Of a stretch of 64,000 bases of DNA, positions 8,001 through 16,071 are shown in pieces. Every line of letters begins with the position of its first letter. The first letter of the stretch is position 1. Under the pieces are notes generated by a model. It was not told where the DNA came from. It saw only the letters and a list, made by a program, of their open reading frames with translations, and did no database searches. The position numbers were made by a program, and so were the translations under genes. Source of the DNA: Clostridiaceae bacterium. Lineage in GTDB: Bacteria > Bacillota > Clostridia > Oscillospirales > Acutalibacteraceae. The stretch is from contig CAJGBV010000003.1 of the NCBI GenBank assembly GCA_904501755.1, forward strand, positions 44,254 to 108,253, written 5' to 3'.

Positions 8001-10626
8001 GGAAAAAGACCTTGATAAGAAGTATGTGTTTGACATTGCAAACGTAGGTTATTATTCCGATGTAAAATCCAAGGAATCAGGCGGCGTTCAGCTTGATGCT
8101 ACAAAGCCCTGGCATTATGGTTCTGTAAGCTATAATGCAGGCTTCGGAAGAGGCATAAGAAGTGTATATCCTACATATTCTACTGCATCTACAGCAGGTT
8201 GGGGTCCTCAGGCCTACATTCAGCACGGCACAGTAGAATATAATGGAACACATGTTACCACTATGCAGATAACAAACGGTAACCCTGCTTATTTTGTTCC
8301 TCTGAAAGAAGATGGCACGCCCTTTGAACTTGCTCCCGGTCATAAATATACTGTTAAATACACAATCAAAAACACAAGTGTTGAAAGCGGAAGCCTTTTG
8401 TTCCAGGTAGCCAGTGGTCTTGATGCAAACGGCGCCTTTGTTAATGAACAGGTTGACGGTCTGTATTACAATATAGCAGCCTATGAGTATATTAACAGCA
8501 GCTGGGTTACATCTGATTTAGGTAAAATTCAGGAAAAAACCGTTACACTTACTGCGCCCTCACTTGATGACGAAAATTATGATTATAAAACCAATACTTA
8601 TAAATTAAATGTTGATGGTACCGATTATACCCTTTACAATTACTTCTATTTTGTAATGGGCAACTATGGTAAGGGTACGGTTGATATTATTTCTCTTGAA
8701 ATTATCCGTGACGACTATACTGATGTTAAGGACGGTCAATTCCTTGTAAGCGGTAGTGTTGCAAATAACACTACTTACAAAGTAAGTTTTGATTATGCAC
8801 TTAAGAATGAACTTACAAATGATGTAAAGATTGGCTTCAAAACAACTAATTCAGACGGCAACGTTCCTACCTATATCGAAGGTAAAGATGTAGCAATATA
8901 TAAGATTCTCGCAGATAAGCAGGTTGGAACCACATACAGCGCAAACATACTGCTTACTACTGATATGCTTGCTTCTCTTGTAACAGATAACCTTGGCTTT
9001 AATGATGTACTTGCCGCAGCCAACAGTATGTTATACGGCTATATAATCGGAGAAAATGATGATGTTTATATCAGAAACATCACGATTACTCCATTAAGTG
9101 ACTATCAGAGTAATGATCTTATAGGTGTAGGTGGCGTACAGATTCTTACCGATGATGCTGTAATAAGCGCAGGCGGTCAACAGGCAATGCGCTTTACCTT
9201 TAACTATGACACAAGAAATGGTAGCGATATTCTTATTGATGGTAGCTATTATACCATTAAAGCAAGAGGCTTTATCTATGGTAACGGTAAGGGCTATCTT
9301 AATGATGGTAAGTATCTTGGTGATATGAACCTTACAAATGCCCGCGACAATAAGTTTGTATATAGCATAAAATCCACTGACTTAGGTTATTGCTGGACTA
9401 CAACTAATATTACAGATGACCTTTACAACATTGGTTTCTCATCTTATATAACTAAATTTGCTGTTGATGATAGTAGAGAGCTTATTGCAAGAGGATTTAT
9501 TGTTGTAGAAATTGATGGACAGGAGTTTACAATTTATTCCGACACCATTACACGCAGTGTTGAATATGTAAGAAGCGCAGGTGGGTCAGCTTACGACCCA
9601 TCTGTACGCCAACTTGTTTGGGGATATGATTTTTCACAGATAAGCTCTATTGACGCTGTTACTGATTTGCACCAGAACAATAACCGAAATAACTTTACAT
9701 TGAATGAGTATAGAAATCCTGTTGTTGGCGGCGAGAACTACGTTCTTGAAGACGGTGTACTTAAGTTAAGAATCACCTATAGTGATACAGAAACCACAGG
9801 TGCCAAATATGATATGCCTATCACACTGTCAACAAAGGATGCTATGTCTTATAAATACGGATATCTTGAGCTTGAGGCGGAGATTCCTTTTGAGCGCGGC
9901 ATTCATCAAGGTTTTTGGTTAGCTCCTCAGAACGAATTTATTGATTCGGGAGCTTATGAAAAGGTTAATGCAGAATTTGATATATTTGAGGTAGATGGAA
10001 TTTATAATGCTGACCAACCAAAATATAGCACTATTTTAGATAATAACGCTGTCTTGGCTGTTAATTTACATAAATGGTATCACTATTACGATGAAGCAGG
10101 TAAACAGCAAACCGGAACTGCAAACACCGGATCATTAAGATATTCCGATGTTATCAATATTACCAAAGATTTGTTTGGCGAATACACTATAGCTTATAAA
10201 TCATCTTCCGATGATTCAAAATATATATTCTCAAGTTTGACAGAAGCCAGAAAAGTACATAGATATGGTTTTGAATGGAATGAGGAATATATTGCCGTTT
10301 ATGTAGACCCTGTTGTTGTTGATGGAACTCCTGTTAGCGAACCATATTTCAAGATCAACATTTCAGAAGGAAATGATTTCTATGATGATAGCGTTGGTCA
10401 TGAAAATACTTACGGAATGGATTGCTTCCACGAAGAGCAATACATACTTTTATCCTACTGTCCGATTCTTTCTAACACATATTCAATCGGAAATGAATAT
10501 AACAATGCCACTGTACACGATATAATTGATTTGGCAAAAGAAAGGCAAGGCGGTGAAGCTATTGAGTGGAAGATTCATTCAATCAAGCTTTATCAGAAGG
10601 CAGGAGAAAAAATTAATTTCCATTAA
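5044..10626 (+). CDS. Secreted multi-repeat protein with C-terminal GH16-like glucanase domain
   Basis: 1,860 residues. ATG at 5044 is preferred over the in-frame TTG at 5038 because AGGAG is 8 nt upstream of the ATG. Residues 1-26 are a signal peptide (MKK..., hydrophobic core, ISA cleavage region). Residues 30-1226 hold four large repeats, each opening with a DxKYVFD segment; the first three end in an InlB-B/Listeria-Bacteroides type module (GTINYY...FAGWYTD...LYAKWE). Residues about 1227-1500 are two further beta-rich segments without a recognised name. Residues about 1520-1860 resemble glycoside hydrolase family 16: the motif EFDIFE gives nucleophile E1644, D1646 and acid/base E1649, matching the family pattern E-x-D-x-x-E. 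GH16 enzymes cut beta-1,3/1,4-glucans or galactans. No LPXTG or SLH anchor is seen, so it is probably released or held by its repeats. Flanked by its own promoter and terminator. Confidence 0.8.
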   Translation: MKKFVALFLSTVLLLCTLIVPINISAETIDWSAELDDKYVFDFTNEGYYSDSAHNTNQVTNNNYLFDISHPWSYGNVSFDAGYGRGNRAISPVWSAFTKQGWGPQAWSYPGTATIDGQDVNTYAVHTNHSNFTAYFTPLKEDGKPFELAPGHKYSVKVKYYIEAEDAGSTPYIEYCAGLCTDKEPPIDYSAAENKIKFAGGRFAWLNNGAGETREATLTLDLTSLSSDENYDNATNTYTLTYGGVEYTLNNYFYFAFTRGTADVHFINLEITRDDYTPKGTINYYNGDELVKSEKVATGNYAPSYTLDDTAEKVFAGWYTDAALTNSATSVTVEEFGVINLYAKWEKLANWDTDLDKKYVFDMSDTGYYSDATHSSNQVANNNYLFDTTLPWNYGAISFDADFGRGVRNIYPIFTAATTAGWGPQGYMQPSTVEVDGIQVPTMQIANANPGYYVPLKADGTPFELAPNHTYTVKISYRVTAAGASNNGGKMAFNIGVPNVGAWGGNSLCYSSVDCGNNIDAWMAGNNYTYTATKEISTLGMKDDANYNSADNTYKLTYSGTEYTLYNYLSITITNYTKPTLDIISLEIIRDDYVAQGTVEYYDGESLLKSEEVNIGSYTPGYTPKKDDYVFAGWHSDAGLSNLVDSVTVVENTTTKLYAKWEKLANWDTDLDKKYVFDFSNPGYFTDQLSKANGGIQLDSAKPWKETVTFNAGFSRGNRTLYPVYTGMSGNDWGPQAWSQPGTVTDGGSTASTWHIHGAHSSNTSVFVPLKSDGTPFELAPGHKYSIYVKYYIETEDSGKQPFLEYCAGLYMNGAMKVDYSGWTNPLKIAGNRFAWLDNGTGETRDVTLSLDLTSLSGDENYDYATNTYTLTYGGTEYTLYNYFYFALMNGTADVHFVSLEITRDDYVETRTGDVVYYDEDGITVINTDTAIVGDYAVDYIPEAVEGKYFMGWYTDEALTNEAGSTITLTQDGIKLYSKWERDGNWEKDLDKKYVFDIANVGYYSDVKSKESGGVQLDATKPWHYGSVSYNAGFGRGIRSVYPTYSTASTAGWGPQAYIQHGTVEYNGTHVTTMQITNGNPAYFVPLKEDGTPFELAPGHKYTVKYTIKNTSVESGSLLFQVASGLDANGAFVNEQVDGLYYNIAAYEYINSSWVTSDLGKIQEKTVTLTAPSLDDENYDYKTNTYKLNVDGTDYTLYNYFYFVMGNYGKGTVDIISLEIIRDDYTDVKDGQFLVSGSVANNTTYKVSFDYALKNELTNDVKIGFKTTNSDGNVPTYIEGKDVAIYKILADKQVGTTYSANILLTTDMLASLVTDNLGFNDVLAAANSMLYGYIIGENDDVYIRNITITPLSDYQSNDLIGVGGVQILTDDAVISAGGQQAMRFTFNYDTRNGSDILIDGSYYTIKARGFIYGNGKGYLNDGKYLGDMNLTNARDNKFVYSIKSTDLGYCWTTTNITDDLYNIGFSSYITKFAVDDSRELIARGFIVVEIDGQEFTIYSDTITRSVEYVRSAGGSAYDPSVRQLVWGYDFSQISSIDAVTDLHQNNNRNNFTLNEYRNPVVGGENYVLEDGVLKLRITYSDTETTGAKYDMPITLSTKDAMSYKYGYLELEAEIPFERGIHQGFWLAPQNEFIDSGAYEKVNAEFDIFEVDGIYNADQPKYSTILDNNAVLAVNLHKWYHYYDEAGKQQTGTANTGSLRYSDVINITKDLFGEYTIAYKSSSDDSKYIFSSLTEARKVHRYGFEWNEEYIAVYVDPVVVDGTPVSEPYFKINISEGNDFYDDSVGHENTYGMDCFHEEQYILLSYCPILSNTYSIGNEYNNATVHDIIDLAKERQGGEAIEWKIHSIKLYQKAGEKINFH
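5131..8721 (+). repeat. Four-unit protein repeat inside the GH16 gene
   Basis: Units start at 5131, 6091, 7039 and 7996 (about 320, 316, 319 and 242 codons; the last lacks the InlB-type linker). Each starts with a DxKYVFD segment and contains FELAPxHxY and ExxRDDY segments. The second halves of units 1 and 3 match each other (RFAWL...GETR, TADVHF) and those of units 2 and 4 match each other (VPTMQI / VTTMQI, IRDDY), while the first parts pair 1 with 2 (NNNYLFD) and 3 with 4 (GGxQLD). Confidence 0.85.
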
Positions 10627-10632
10627 TTAAAA

Positions 10633-10660
10633 AAATAAGCGCCTTGTAAGGCGCTTATTT
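10633..10660 (+). terminator. Terminator of the GH16 gene
   Basis: Near-perfect 12-13 bp stem: AAATAAGCGCCTT (10633-10645) pairs with AAGGCGCTTATTT (10648-10660), just after the stop codon. Confidence 0.8.
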
Positions 10661-10661
10661 A

Positions 10662-10700
10662 AATTAAAAGCTCTCTCAAATTATGAGAGAGCTTTTAATT
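10662..10700 (-). terminator. Terminator of the potABCD operon
   Basis: 17-bp perfect stem, 10662-10678 pairing with 10684-10700 (core AAAGCTCTCTCA / TGAGAGAGCTTT), 5-nt loop, immediately beyond the potD stop codon on the minus strand. Confidence 0.8.
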
Positions 10701-10701
10701 A

Positions 10702-11808
10702 TTAATAAAGTTTTACATCAATCCAAAGATTTTCGTAATAATAACGGATATCATCATCTAAATTGCGGTAATATTCGGTTTTAGGCATATTTTCTTCATC
10801 GGGGTAAAGAATTTCATTACCAAAATAACAATAGTCAGGATTGTTAATTACCGCGGTATTTGGAGAGGCATATCCGATATATTCTGCATTAGCAAGAGCG
10901 ATTTCGGGCTCAAGCAAGAAGTTTATATACAGCATAGCCGCTTCATAGTTCTGACAGCAAGAGGGGATACACACTGCGTCAACAAAAATGTTTGTACCTT
11001 CCTTTGGATAGAAAAAGGCAAGGTCATCGTTAACATCATACATTGTCAGGTAGTCACCTGCGTAATATGGAGCAATGGCGGCTTCTCCTGTTTCCATTTT
11101 GCCGTAAACCTCATCCATAACATAGGACTGAAGGTATTTTTTCTGTTGCTTTAAAAGCTCGGCGGCGCTGTCCCAATCTGCCTTGTTTTTAGAATTAACA
11201 CTTGTTCCGTCCAAAAACTGTGCAACCATAAAGGCATCTCTTGGGTTGGAAAACATAAGGGTTTGATTTTTGTATTGCTCATCCCAGAAAACAGACCAGC
11301 TTTTTTCTACTTCTCCAACCATTTCCTTATTATAAATGACACCAACCATACCAACATTAAATGGAACAGAATATTCATTATCAGGGTCGTAATATTGATT
11401 TTTGTACTGTTCACCGATATTGCTGTAGTTAGAAAGTTTTGATGTATCTATCTTTAAAAGCATATCCTCGCTAACCATTCTGTCAATCATATAATCAGAG
11501 GGGATTATTAAATCGTATGAAACACCTGCAGTACGTAATTGAGAATACATAGTTTCGTTGCTTTCAAAGGTGGAATAGTTGACTTTAATTCCTGTAACAC
11601 GCTCAAATTCCTTATTAACATCAATACCGGAATCGGAACCATCAGAAATGTATTCACCCCAGTTATAAACGTTAAGTACGGTACCTGCTAAATCATTTGA
11701 GTAGTCGCCTTGCAGCTCTAAATCAAAATACTGATAGCCGCAACCGGTTAAGGTGAAGGTGGAAATAATAAGTAGCAGAATAAGAATTAAATTAACAATT
11801 CTTTTCAT
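10702..11808 (-). CDS. potD: Spermidine/putrescine ABC transporter substrate-binding lipoprotein
   Basis: 368 residues. The N-terminus is a lipoprotein signal ending in LTGC (Cys23), so it should be anchored on the outer face of the membrane. The body matches PotD/PotF periplasmic-binding proteins: LNVYNWGEYI near residue 45, SNPRDAFMVAQ and the long aromatic-rich C-terminal half. It delivers polyamine to the PotBC channel. It is the last gene of potA-potB-potC-potD and overlaps potC by 4 nt (ATGA). Substrate identity (spermidine or putrescine) cannot be fixed from sequence alone. Confidence 0.9.
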   Translation of the reverse strand: MKRIVNLILILLLIISTFTLTGCGYQYFDLELQGDYSNDLAGTVLNVYNWGEYISDGSDSGIDVNKEFERVTGIKVNYSTFESNETMYSQLRTAGVSYDLIIPSDYMIDRMVSEDMLLKIDTSKLSNYSNIGEQYKNQYYDPDNEYSVPFNVGMVGVIYNKEMVGEVEKSWSVFWDEQYKNQTLMFSNPRDAFMVAQFLDGTSVNSKNKADWDSAAELLKQQKKYLQSYVMDEVYGKMETGEAAIAPYYAGDYLTMYDVNDDLAFFYPKEGTNIFVDAVCIPSCCQNYEAAMLYINFLLEPEIALANAEYIGYASPNTAVINNPDYCYFGNEILYPDEENMPKTEYYRNLDDDIRYYYENLWIDVKLY

Positions 11809-12605
11809 TGTGCACCTCTTTTCTTTTCGGAACGGCTTAGTGTAATATTATAAAGTAATAACAGAGCAAATACCGATATAAATATAAGTGTTGACAGTGC
11901 ATAGGTATCGGGAGTAACCGTACGTTTAGTCATATTGTATATAACAATAGGTAAGGTCTGATAATGTCCACAGGTGAAGTAGCTTATAACAAAGTCGTCA
12001 AGTGACAGGGTGAAAGCCATTATAAATCCTGTAAAAATACCACTTGAAATAGAGGGCAGCATTACTTTAAAAAACGCTTTTACAGGAGTGCACCCAAGGT
12101 CCATTGCAGCTTGTAGTAGCGCCGGGTCTGTTTGCTTTAATTTAGGTAATACCGAAAGTATTACATAAGGCAAATTAAAGGTAATATGAGCAATAAGCAC
12201 TGTAAAGAAGCCAAGTGATTCTGCAAGACCAAACATTTTTCCAAAGAATATGAAGAGCAACATAAGGGAAACACCCGTAACAATATCAGCATTCATCATT
12301 GGAATGTTAGTAACCGACATAATAGCAGATTTAGCCAATTTATTCTTTATTGTGGAAATTCCCACAGCTGCTGCAGTGCCGAGAACGGTGGAAATTACTG
12401 CAGAAAGAACTGCAACAATTAAGGTGTGTTTAAAAGCATCAAGCATTTCGCTGTTAAATATAAGCTCTGCATACCAATCAAAAGAAAAGCCTTCATATAC
12501 CCATACACTCGAACCGCTGTTAAAGGAAAAAACTATCATAACAGCAATAGGCGCATAAAGGAAAAGAATTATAAGAGCCATATACAGACGGGAGAGTGTT
12601 TTCAT
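11805..12605 (-). CDS. potC: Spermidine/putrescine ABC transporter permease PotC
   Basis: 266 residues with about six hydrophobic segments and the binding-protein-dependent permease EAA loop (AAMDLGCTPVKAFFKVMLP) that docks onto the ATPase. First membrane segment carries LFLYAPIAVMIVFSFNSG, characteristic of PotC. It overlaps potB and potD by 4 nt on either side, so translation is coupled. Confidence 0.92.
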   Translation of the reverse strand: MKTLSRLYMALIILFLYAPIAVMIVFSFNSGSSVWVYEGFSFDWYAELIFNSEMLDAFKHTLIVAVLSAVISTVLGTAAAVGISTIKNKLAKSAIMSVTNIPMMNADIVTGVSLMLLFIFFGKMFGLAESLGFFTVLIAHITFNLPYVILSVLPKLKQTDPALLQAAMDLGCTPVKAFFKVMLPSISSGIFTGFIMAFTLSLDDFVISYFTCGHYQTLPIVIYNMTKRTVTPDTYALSTLIFISVFALLLLYNITLSRSEKKRGAQ

Positions 12606-13429
12606 ATTACAACACCTCCGTCTGCATCATCGGAGAATCTGTTCATTATAAACAGAGAGACGAGAATAATTGCCATAAGTACCATAGATATTGCAGAGGC
12701 AACATTATAATAGTCGGGTCCTAAATTAAACAGATATTCTATCATATCTCCGATAAGCATTGTTTTGTTTCCACCAAGCTTCTGAGAAATATAGAAGGTA
12801 CTGACAGAGGGTACAAAAACCATAGTTATTCCCGAAATAACACCGGGAAGTGAAAGAGGAAAAATAACCTTACTTATAACTCTTAGCTTATTAGCACCCA
12901 AGTCTTCGGCAGCTTCGGTAAGAGAAAAGTCGATTTTGGACATAACGTTATAAATAGGTAATATCATATACGGTAAAAAGTCATATACCATACCGAGAAT
13001 AACCGTTCCCGGACGGTTTATAAGCGGTAGGGGACCGATACCTATTTTTCCAAGAAGAGTGTTGATAATACCTGTATTAGATAAAATAGTTATCCATGAA
13101 TAAGTGCGGATAAGAAAGTTAGTCCACATAGGAAGCATGGTAAGTATCATAATCATACGCTGTGCACCGGGTTTGCATTTTGTCATAAAATATGCAAGGG
13201 GATAAGCGATAAGTAGAGTAATTATCGTAGAAATAAAAGCGTATACAAGTGACAGAAAAAACGCTTTCTTGTATCTTCCTAAATCTGAAAAGTTAGAAAG
13301 AGAGAACACACCATTTGCATCGGTTAAAGCATAATAACCCATTATAACAAGTGGAACTATGACAAACAGAGCCGCCCACAATACATAAGGTGCACGAAGC
13401 AGATTTTGTCCTAATGATTTTTTGTTCAC
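12602..13429 (-). CDS. potB: Spermidine/putrescine ABC transporter permease PotB
   Basis: 275 residues, about six membrane segments, with the EAA loop AAEDLGANKLRVISKVIFPLSLPG. PotB-like N-terminus (RAPYVLWAALFVIVPLVIMGYYALTD). The start is GTG at 13429, immediately after the potA stop codon, with GGATGA from the end of potA acting as ribosome site. It overlaps potC by 4 nt. Forms the membrane channel with PotC. Confidence 0.92.
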   Translation of the reverse strand: MNKKSLGQNLLRAPYVLWAALFVIVPLVIMGYYALTDANGVFSLSNFSDLGRYKKAFFLSLVYAFISTIITLLIAYPLAYFMTKCKPGAQRMIMILTMLPMWTNFLIRTYSWITILSNTGIINTLLGKIGIGPLPLINRPGTVILGMVYDFLPYMILPIYNVMSKIDFSLTEAAEDLGANKLRVISKVIFPLSLPGVISGITMVFVPSVSTFYISQKLGGNKTMLIGDMIEYLFNLGPDYYNVASAISMVLMAIILVSLFIMNRFSDDADGGVVI

Positions 13430-14545
13430 TTATTCATCCTCCTCAAACTCAGAAAGATGGTCGATTTCATCACTGTAGGAGCTATAATCACCATATTTAC
13501 CCGAATATTCGGATTTTTTCATAATATGGATAGCATCGGGTTCGATAAATAAACCAACATGCTCATCAACCTTATGCTCATCGGTGGTTTGTATCATCCA
13601 CTTAAAGCCGCCAATATCGACAATTATCTCATAATGCACACCAAGGAATGTAACTGATGTAACAACACCTATAAGCATACCCTTATCGGCATCTACAATA
13701 TCAACATCCTCAGGTCTTACAACTACGTCAACCTTTTCGTTAATTCCAAAACCTGAATCAAGGCATTTAAAGGTTTGTCCCGAAAATTCAGCCAAAAAAT
13801 CTTCTTTCATTATTCCGTCAAGAATATTTGACTCGCCGATAAAATCTGCTACAAAGGCATTATTGGGCTCATTATATATATCCTGAGGTGTACCAATTTG
13901 TTGAATTTTTCCGTTATCCATAACAACAACACGGTCAGACATAGAAAGAGCCTCTTCCTGATCGTGAGTGACGAAAATAAAGGTAATACCGAGCTGCTGT
14001 TGGATTTTTTTTAGCTCATTTTGCATATCCTTGCGAAGCTTTAGGTCCAGAGCCGCAAGCGGTTCGTCAAGAAGCAGTACACGGGGATTATTAGCAATAG
14101 CTCTTGCAATTGCAACTCGCTGTTGTTGTCCACCGGACAAATTATGTATTTTTCTCTTTTCCATACCCGAAAGGTTAACAAGCGAAAGCATTTCTGCAAC
14201 CTTTGCTTTAATTTCCTCCTCAGGAAGCTTTTTAAGGCGCAAACCGAAGGCAATGTTTTCAAAAACATTCAGATGAGGAAAAAGTGCATAACGCTGAAAA
14301 ATGGTGTTTACCTGTCTTTTATAAGAGGGAACACCATTTATGATTTTTCCTGAAAATACTACATCTCCGCTTTCTTGCTCCAAAAATCCTGCAATAACAC
14401 GAAGAATAGTCGTTTTTCCACAGCCCGATGGACCGAGTAAGGTAACAAATTCCTTATCATTTATCTCCAAATTAATATCATTAAGAACTCTTTCATCATC
14501 ATAAGACACAGAAATGTTTTTAAGCTCAATAATACTGTTTTTCAA
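13430..14545 (-). CDS. potA: Spermidine/putrescine ABC transporter ATP-binding protein
   Basis: About 371 residues. ABC ATPase with Walker A GPSGCGKTT, signature LSGGQQQRVAIARA, Walker B LLLDEPLAALD, switch H in THDQEEALSMSD, and a C-terminal TOBE domain (VVRPEDVDIV). The start is one of two TTG codons: 14545 (12 nt after GGAGG, gives MKNSIIELKNISVSY, the family length) or 14557 (directly abutting GGAGG, too close). I chose 14545. First gene of potABCD, which is read from a good promoter at 14707-14735 through a leader of about 150 nt. Confidence 0.9.
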   Translation of the reverse strand: MKNSIIELKNISVSYDDERVLNDINLEINDKEFVTLLGPSGCGKTTILRVIAGFLEQESGDVVFSGKIINGVPSYKRQVNTIFQRYALFPHLNVFENIAFGLRLKKLPEEEIKAKVAEMLSLVNLSGMEKRKIHNLSGGQQQRVAIARAIANNPRVLLLDEPLAALDLKLRKDMQNELKKIQQQLGITFIFVTHDQEEALSMSDRVVVMDNGKIQQIGTPQDIYNEPNNAFVADFIGESNILDGIMKEDFLAEFSGQTFKCLDSGFGINEKVDVVVRPEDVDIVDADKGMLIGVVTSVTFLGVHYEIIVDIGGFKWMIQTTDEHKVDEHVGLFIEPDAIHIMKKSEYSGKYGDYSSYSDEIDHLSEFEEDE

Positions 14546-14583
14546 TTTACAACACAACCTCCGAAATTCTGTAATAAATAAAC

Positions 14584-14655
14584 GAAAAAAAGACCGTCAA
14601 ATCTGAACAAAAGAAAAGCTAATAAAACAACTTATCCCTCGGATTGTTTCCGGTC
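14584..14655 (-). promoter_or_regulatory. potABCD 5' leader with terminator-like element
   Basis: On the minus strand GACCG (14651-14655) can pair with CGGTC (14592-14596), which is followed directly by seven T. An alternative pairing TCTGA with TCAGA shares bases with the first stem. The layout resembles an attenuator, but the stem is only 5 bp and no known riboswitch class was recognised. The rest of the 14546-14967 gap is AT-rich and holds only the two promoters listed. Confidence 0.25.
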
Positions 14656-14706
14656 AGAAAAAACGGTAATAGATCTCTGGATTTACATATTAATACATTT
14701 GTAATT

Positions 14707-14735
14707 AATATATTGCAAAATGTCGGTATTGTCAA
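14707..14735 (-). promoter_or_regulatory. potABCD promoter
   Basis: Minus strand TTGACA (14735-14730), 17-bp spacer, TATATT (14712-14707): a near-consensus sigma-A promoter about 160 nt before potA. Confidence 0.8.
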
Positions 14736-14904
14736 GTGTTTTTTTGACATTTTTTGATGATTTATTACTGCAATTTGTAATAAAATTAATAACTCTTTGA
14801 TTATCTTTGGTTTTCTTTAATTTACGCGTTTTTTCTAACTTTTTTTCGTTGAAAAAAATATATAGTAAAATTTGTAATTTTTTTAAAAAATGTTGATTAA
14901 AATA

Positions 14905-14933
14905 TTGCCGTAGTTAAATATTTATGATATAAT
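14905..14933 (+). promoter_or_regulatory. Promoter of the ruvC-clpE operon
   Basis: TTGCCG (14905-14910), 17-bp spacer, TATAAT (14928-14933) with an extended -10 (TGA before it). It drives the long ruvC to clp operon. Confidence 0.8.
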
Positions 14934-14967
14934 ACATCTGTATATGCAATTATGAGTGGTGAGAAAA

Positions 14968-15471
14968 TTGAAGATAATGGGAATTGACCCCGGATATGCA
15001 CTTATCGGCTATGGCATTATTTCTTATAACAGCGGTCATTTTAAAACACTGACCTTCGGCGCAATTACAACCTCCCCAAAATTGTCTTTTTGTGAACGGC
15101 TTGAGGTTATTTATAAAGATATGACGCAGCTTATTACTGAGTTTCGTCCCGATGCAATTTCTATTGAAAAACTGTTCTTTAACACAAACACCACTACAGC
15201 TATCGATGTTGCTCAGGCAAGAGGAGTAATTTTACTCGCCGCAAAAATAAATAATGTACCTATTTTTGAATATACACCTTTACAGGTAAAATCTGCTGTT
15301 ACAGGCTTTGGCAGAGCCGAAAAACATCAAGTTATGGAAATGACACGCTCTCTGCTTGGTCTTGCAAAAGTGCCGAAACCTGATGATACGGCTGATGCTT
15401 TAGCACTCGCTATCTGCCACGCTAACACAGGTACTTCTGCGTATTCAAAGCTTATGAAAGGGGAACCGTAA
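14968..15471 (+). CDS. ruvC: Holliday junction resolvase RuvC
   Basis: 167 residues from the TTG at 14968 (MKIMGIDPG), which sits 4-5 nt after GGTGAG; the upstream GTGs at 14956/14959 would fall on the ribosome site. RuvC cuts Holliday junctions symmetrically during recombination repair. Predicted acidic catalytic residues are D7 (GIDPG), E67 (SIEKLFF), D140 and D143 (DDTADALA). First gene of a plus-strand operon; ruvA begins on the next base after the stop. Confidence 0.95.
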   Translation: MKIMGIDPGYALIGYGIISYNSGHFKTLTFGAITTSPKLSFCERLEVIYKDMTQLITEFRPDAISIEKLFFNTNTTTAIDVAQARGVILLAAKINNVPIFEYTPLQVKSAVTGFGRAEKHQVMEMTRSLLGLAKVPKPDDTADALALAICHANTGTSAYSKLMKGEP

Positions 15472-16068
15472 ATGATAGCAACTTTAAGAGGGACACTGAC
15501 TTATCTTGAGCCAACCTTTTGCATTGTTGAATGCGGTGGTGTTGGTTTTCGATGTTATATTTCGGGCAGAGCTTTAGGTTCTATGCCCAAAATCAGCGAG
15601 GAGGTAATGCTGTTTACCTTTATGTCGGTAAAGGAAGATGCAATTGACCTTTACGGTTTTGCAGATATGGAAGAGCTTAACTGCTTTAAACTTATTACCT
15701 CAGTAAGCGGTGTTGGCGCGAAAATCGGTTTGGCACTTTTATCAACATTTACCCCACAACAAATATCTATGTATATTGCGGGAAACAACCCAAAAGCTCT
15801 TACCGCTGCGTCGGGTGTGGGAATAAAGCTTGCTCAACGAATTATTCTTGAATTAAAAGATAAAGTGAGTGTACTCCCCGGTACTGATGATATTGTATCG
15901 ACAAGTGCACCCTCGGGAAATGTAAATACTAAGGAGGCTATTGCCGCCCTTGTTTCTCTTGGCTTTTCTCAAAGTGAAGCATCAAATGCTGTGGGCAAAT
16001 TAGCTCCCGATTTGGCGGTTGATATACTTATTAAAGAATCATTAAGGCTACTGGCAAGGCAGGTGTAA
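15472..16068 (+). CDS. ruvA: Holliday junction branch migration protein RuvA
   Basis: 198 residues. Binds four-way junctions and loads RuvB. N-terminal OB-fold (MIATLRGTLTYLEPTFCIVECGGVGFRC), two helix-hairpin-helix motifs (SVSGVGAKIGLALL; AASGVGIKLAQRII), and a C-terminal domain III after a Ser/Thr-rich linker (AIAALVSLGFSQSEA). ATG at 15472 directly abuts the ruvC stop and has GGGGAA upstream. Confidence 0.95.
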   Translation: MIATLRGTLTYLEPTFCIVECGGVGFRCYISGRALGSMPKISEEVMLFTFMSVKEDAIDLYGFADMEELNCFKLITSVSGVGAKIGLALLSTFTPQQISMYIAGNNPKALTAASGVGIKLAQRIILELKDKVSVLPGTDDIVSTSAPSGNVNTKEAIAALVSLGFSQSEASNAVGKLAPDLAVDILIKESLRLLARQV

Positions 16069-16071
16069 TAA

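Noticed and set aside
10702..14545. Known riboswitch in front of potABCD
   Set aside because: No conserved core of a riboswitch class known to me could be matched in the leader; only a weak attenuator-like stem remains.
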